From Bacteroidota bacterium (GTDB lineage Bacteria; Bacteroidota; Bacteroidia; Bacteroidales; JAAYUG01): DNA of 7,089 bases. Within the stretch, counting starts at the first letter, position 1; every line of letters starts with the position of its first letter. The notes beneath the pieces are model-generated. The model had not been told where the DNA came from, made no database searches, and worked only from the letters and a program-made list of their open reading frames with translations. Shown here piece after piece: positions 6,529 to 7,089 of the stretch. Location: positions 1-7,089 of the forward strand of contig JAKAMP010000143.1 of NCBI GenBank assembly GCA_021812865.1, read 5' to 3'. A program made the translations under genes and the position numbers.

Positions 6529-7089
6529 TCAGAGCAAATTTTCACCGATAATAGATATCAGCGTCTGGAAGCCAACGGGCTTGGCGATGTAGTCATCGCA
6601 GCCTGCGGCCAGGCTACGTTCGCGTTCACCCGCCATGGCATAAGCCGTGAGGGCAATGATGGGCACATTTTCATTGAACTTCCTGATCTTCATCGTGGCG
6701 TCATATCCGTCCATTTCGGGCATCTTCACATCCATCAGCACCAGATCGATGGAAGGAATACATTTTTCAACCGCTTCTTTGCCATTACATGCCCAGTGAA
6801 CCTGCGCTCCTGTTTTTTCAAGCATCTCGTTCAGAAGAATGAAGTTCGATTCTTCATCCTCAGCCACCAGGATGTGCTTACCGGTCCAATTAGGAACGGT
6901 CTGTGTGGTGTTTCTACGGATCACACTTTTCACCTCCCGGTTACGTTCCGACTGGTTCGCAGGGATAGTAAAGCTGAAAGTGGAACCATTTCCAGGAGTA
7001 GATTCTGCCCATATATGACCTCCCAGCATCTCTACCAGCTTTTTAGAAATGGTCAGACCAAGGCCTGCTCCCCTGTAGAGCCTGCTCCG
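6529..7089 (-). CDS. Hybrid histidine kinase, C-terminal 186 residues (cut by window edge)
   Basis: This reading frame runs open to the right edge, so only the C-terminal part of a hybrid sensor kinase is seen. Fragment residues 1-43 are the end of a HATPase domain, with the G2 box [11 protein letters not shown] (7-17), [13 protein letters not shown] and the final strand [10 protein letters not shown] linker of about 28 residues leads to a receiver domain (about 72-186). It has the acidic pair E77-D78, phosphoacceptor D120 in [15 protein letters not shown]148 in ALTAYA, and K170 in IAKPV, so the receiver looks fully functional. No output or HPt domain follows; the protein ends with the receiver, so it should pass phosphate to a separate HPt protein or use the receiver for self-control. 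The frame reads through the Met at 7029, so that is not the start. Sensor and H-box lie outside the window. The gene is convergent with the MazG-like gene. Confidence 0.92.
   Translation of the reverse strand, partial: RSRLYRGAGLGLTISKKLVEMLGGHIWAESTPGNGSTFSFTIPANQSERNREVKSVIRRNTTQTVPNWTGKHILVAEDEESNFILLNEMLEKTGAQVHWACNGKEAVEKCIPSIDLVLMDVKMPEMDGYDATMKIRKFNENVPIIALTAYAMAGERERSLAAGCDDYIAKPVGFQTLISIIGENLL

Noticed and set aside
6529..7029. A separate 166-residue response regulator starting at the Met at 7029
   Set aside because: The frame continues upstream without a stop through a HATPase G2 box to the window edge. This Met is inside the ATP-binding domain of a hybrid kinase.

Overview
The window looks like an ordinary chromosomal stretch from a member of the Bacteroidota. 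The protein families suggest this: an AsmA-like protein of the Bacteroidota type, a histidine kinase with a His-Gln-Leu-Gly-Thr H-box, and a U32 protein of the roughly 410-residue Bacteroidota form. Starts without a Shine-Dalgarno sequence and one match to the Bacteroidota -7 promoter element (TAnnTTTG) point the same way. I cannot place it below phylum level from the sequence alone. I saw no insertion sequence, phage gene, CRISPR array, tRNA or rRNA.

Layout. The left edge (1-171, minus) holds the first 57 codons of a response regulator. A 328-base non-coding gap follows (172-499), with two small stem-loops and no convincing gene. A minus-strand block of three tightly spaced genes fills 500-5601. 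In transcription order these are a large AsmA-like envelope protein (5601 to 2950), a membrane sensor histidine kinase (2922 to 1774) and a U32-family iron-sulfur protein related to the RNA hydroxylases TrhP and RlhA (1744 to 500). They are separated by only 27 and 29 bases, so they are probably one operon. A 140-base divergent intergenic region (5602-5741) leads to a plus-strand pair: dtd (D-aminoacyl-tRNA deacylase) and a MazG-like nucleotide pyrophosphohydrolase, which overlap by 13 bases. After 11 bases the right edge holds the C-terminal part of a hybrid histidine kinase on the minus strand (6529-7089), convergent with the MazG-like gene.

How the genes may work together. dtd and the MazG-like gene are both quality-control functions: one removes D-amino acids from mischarged tRNA, the other probably hydrolyses unwanted nucleoside triphosphates. 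The AsmA-kinase-U32 block mixes an envelope protein, a signalling protein and an RNA-modification-type enzyme. Any functional link is inferred from gene order only. Three signalling genes lie within 7 kb (partial response regulator, complete kinase, partial hybrid kinase). The kinase has no adjacent regulator gene in its operon, and the response regulator at the left edge is the nearest candidate partner on the same strand.

I did not find a clearly new biological system. The points most worth a second look are the altered H-box of the kinase, its unassigned sensor domain in an operon with an AsmA protein, and the structured gap in front of the response regulator.
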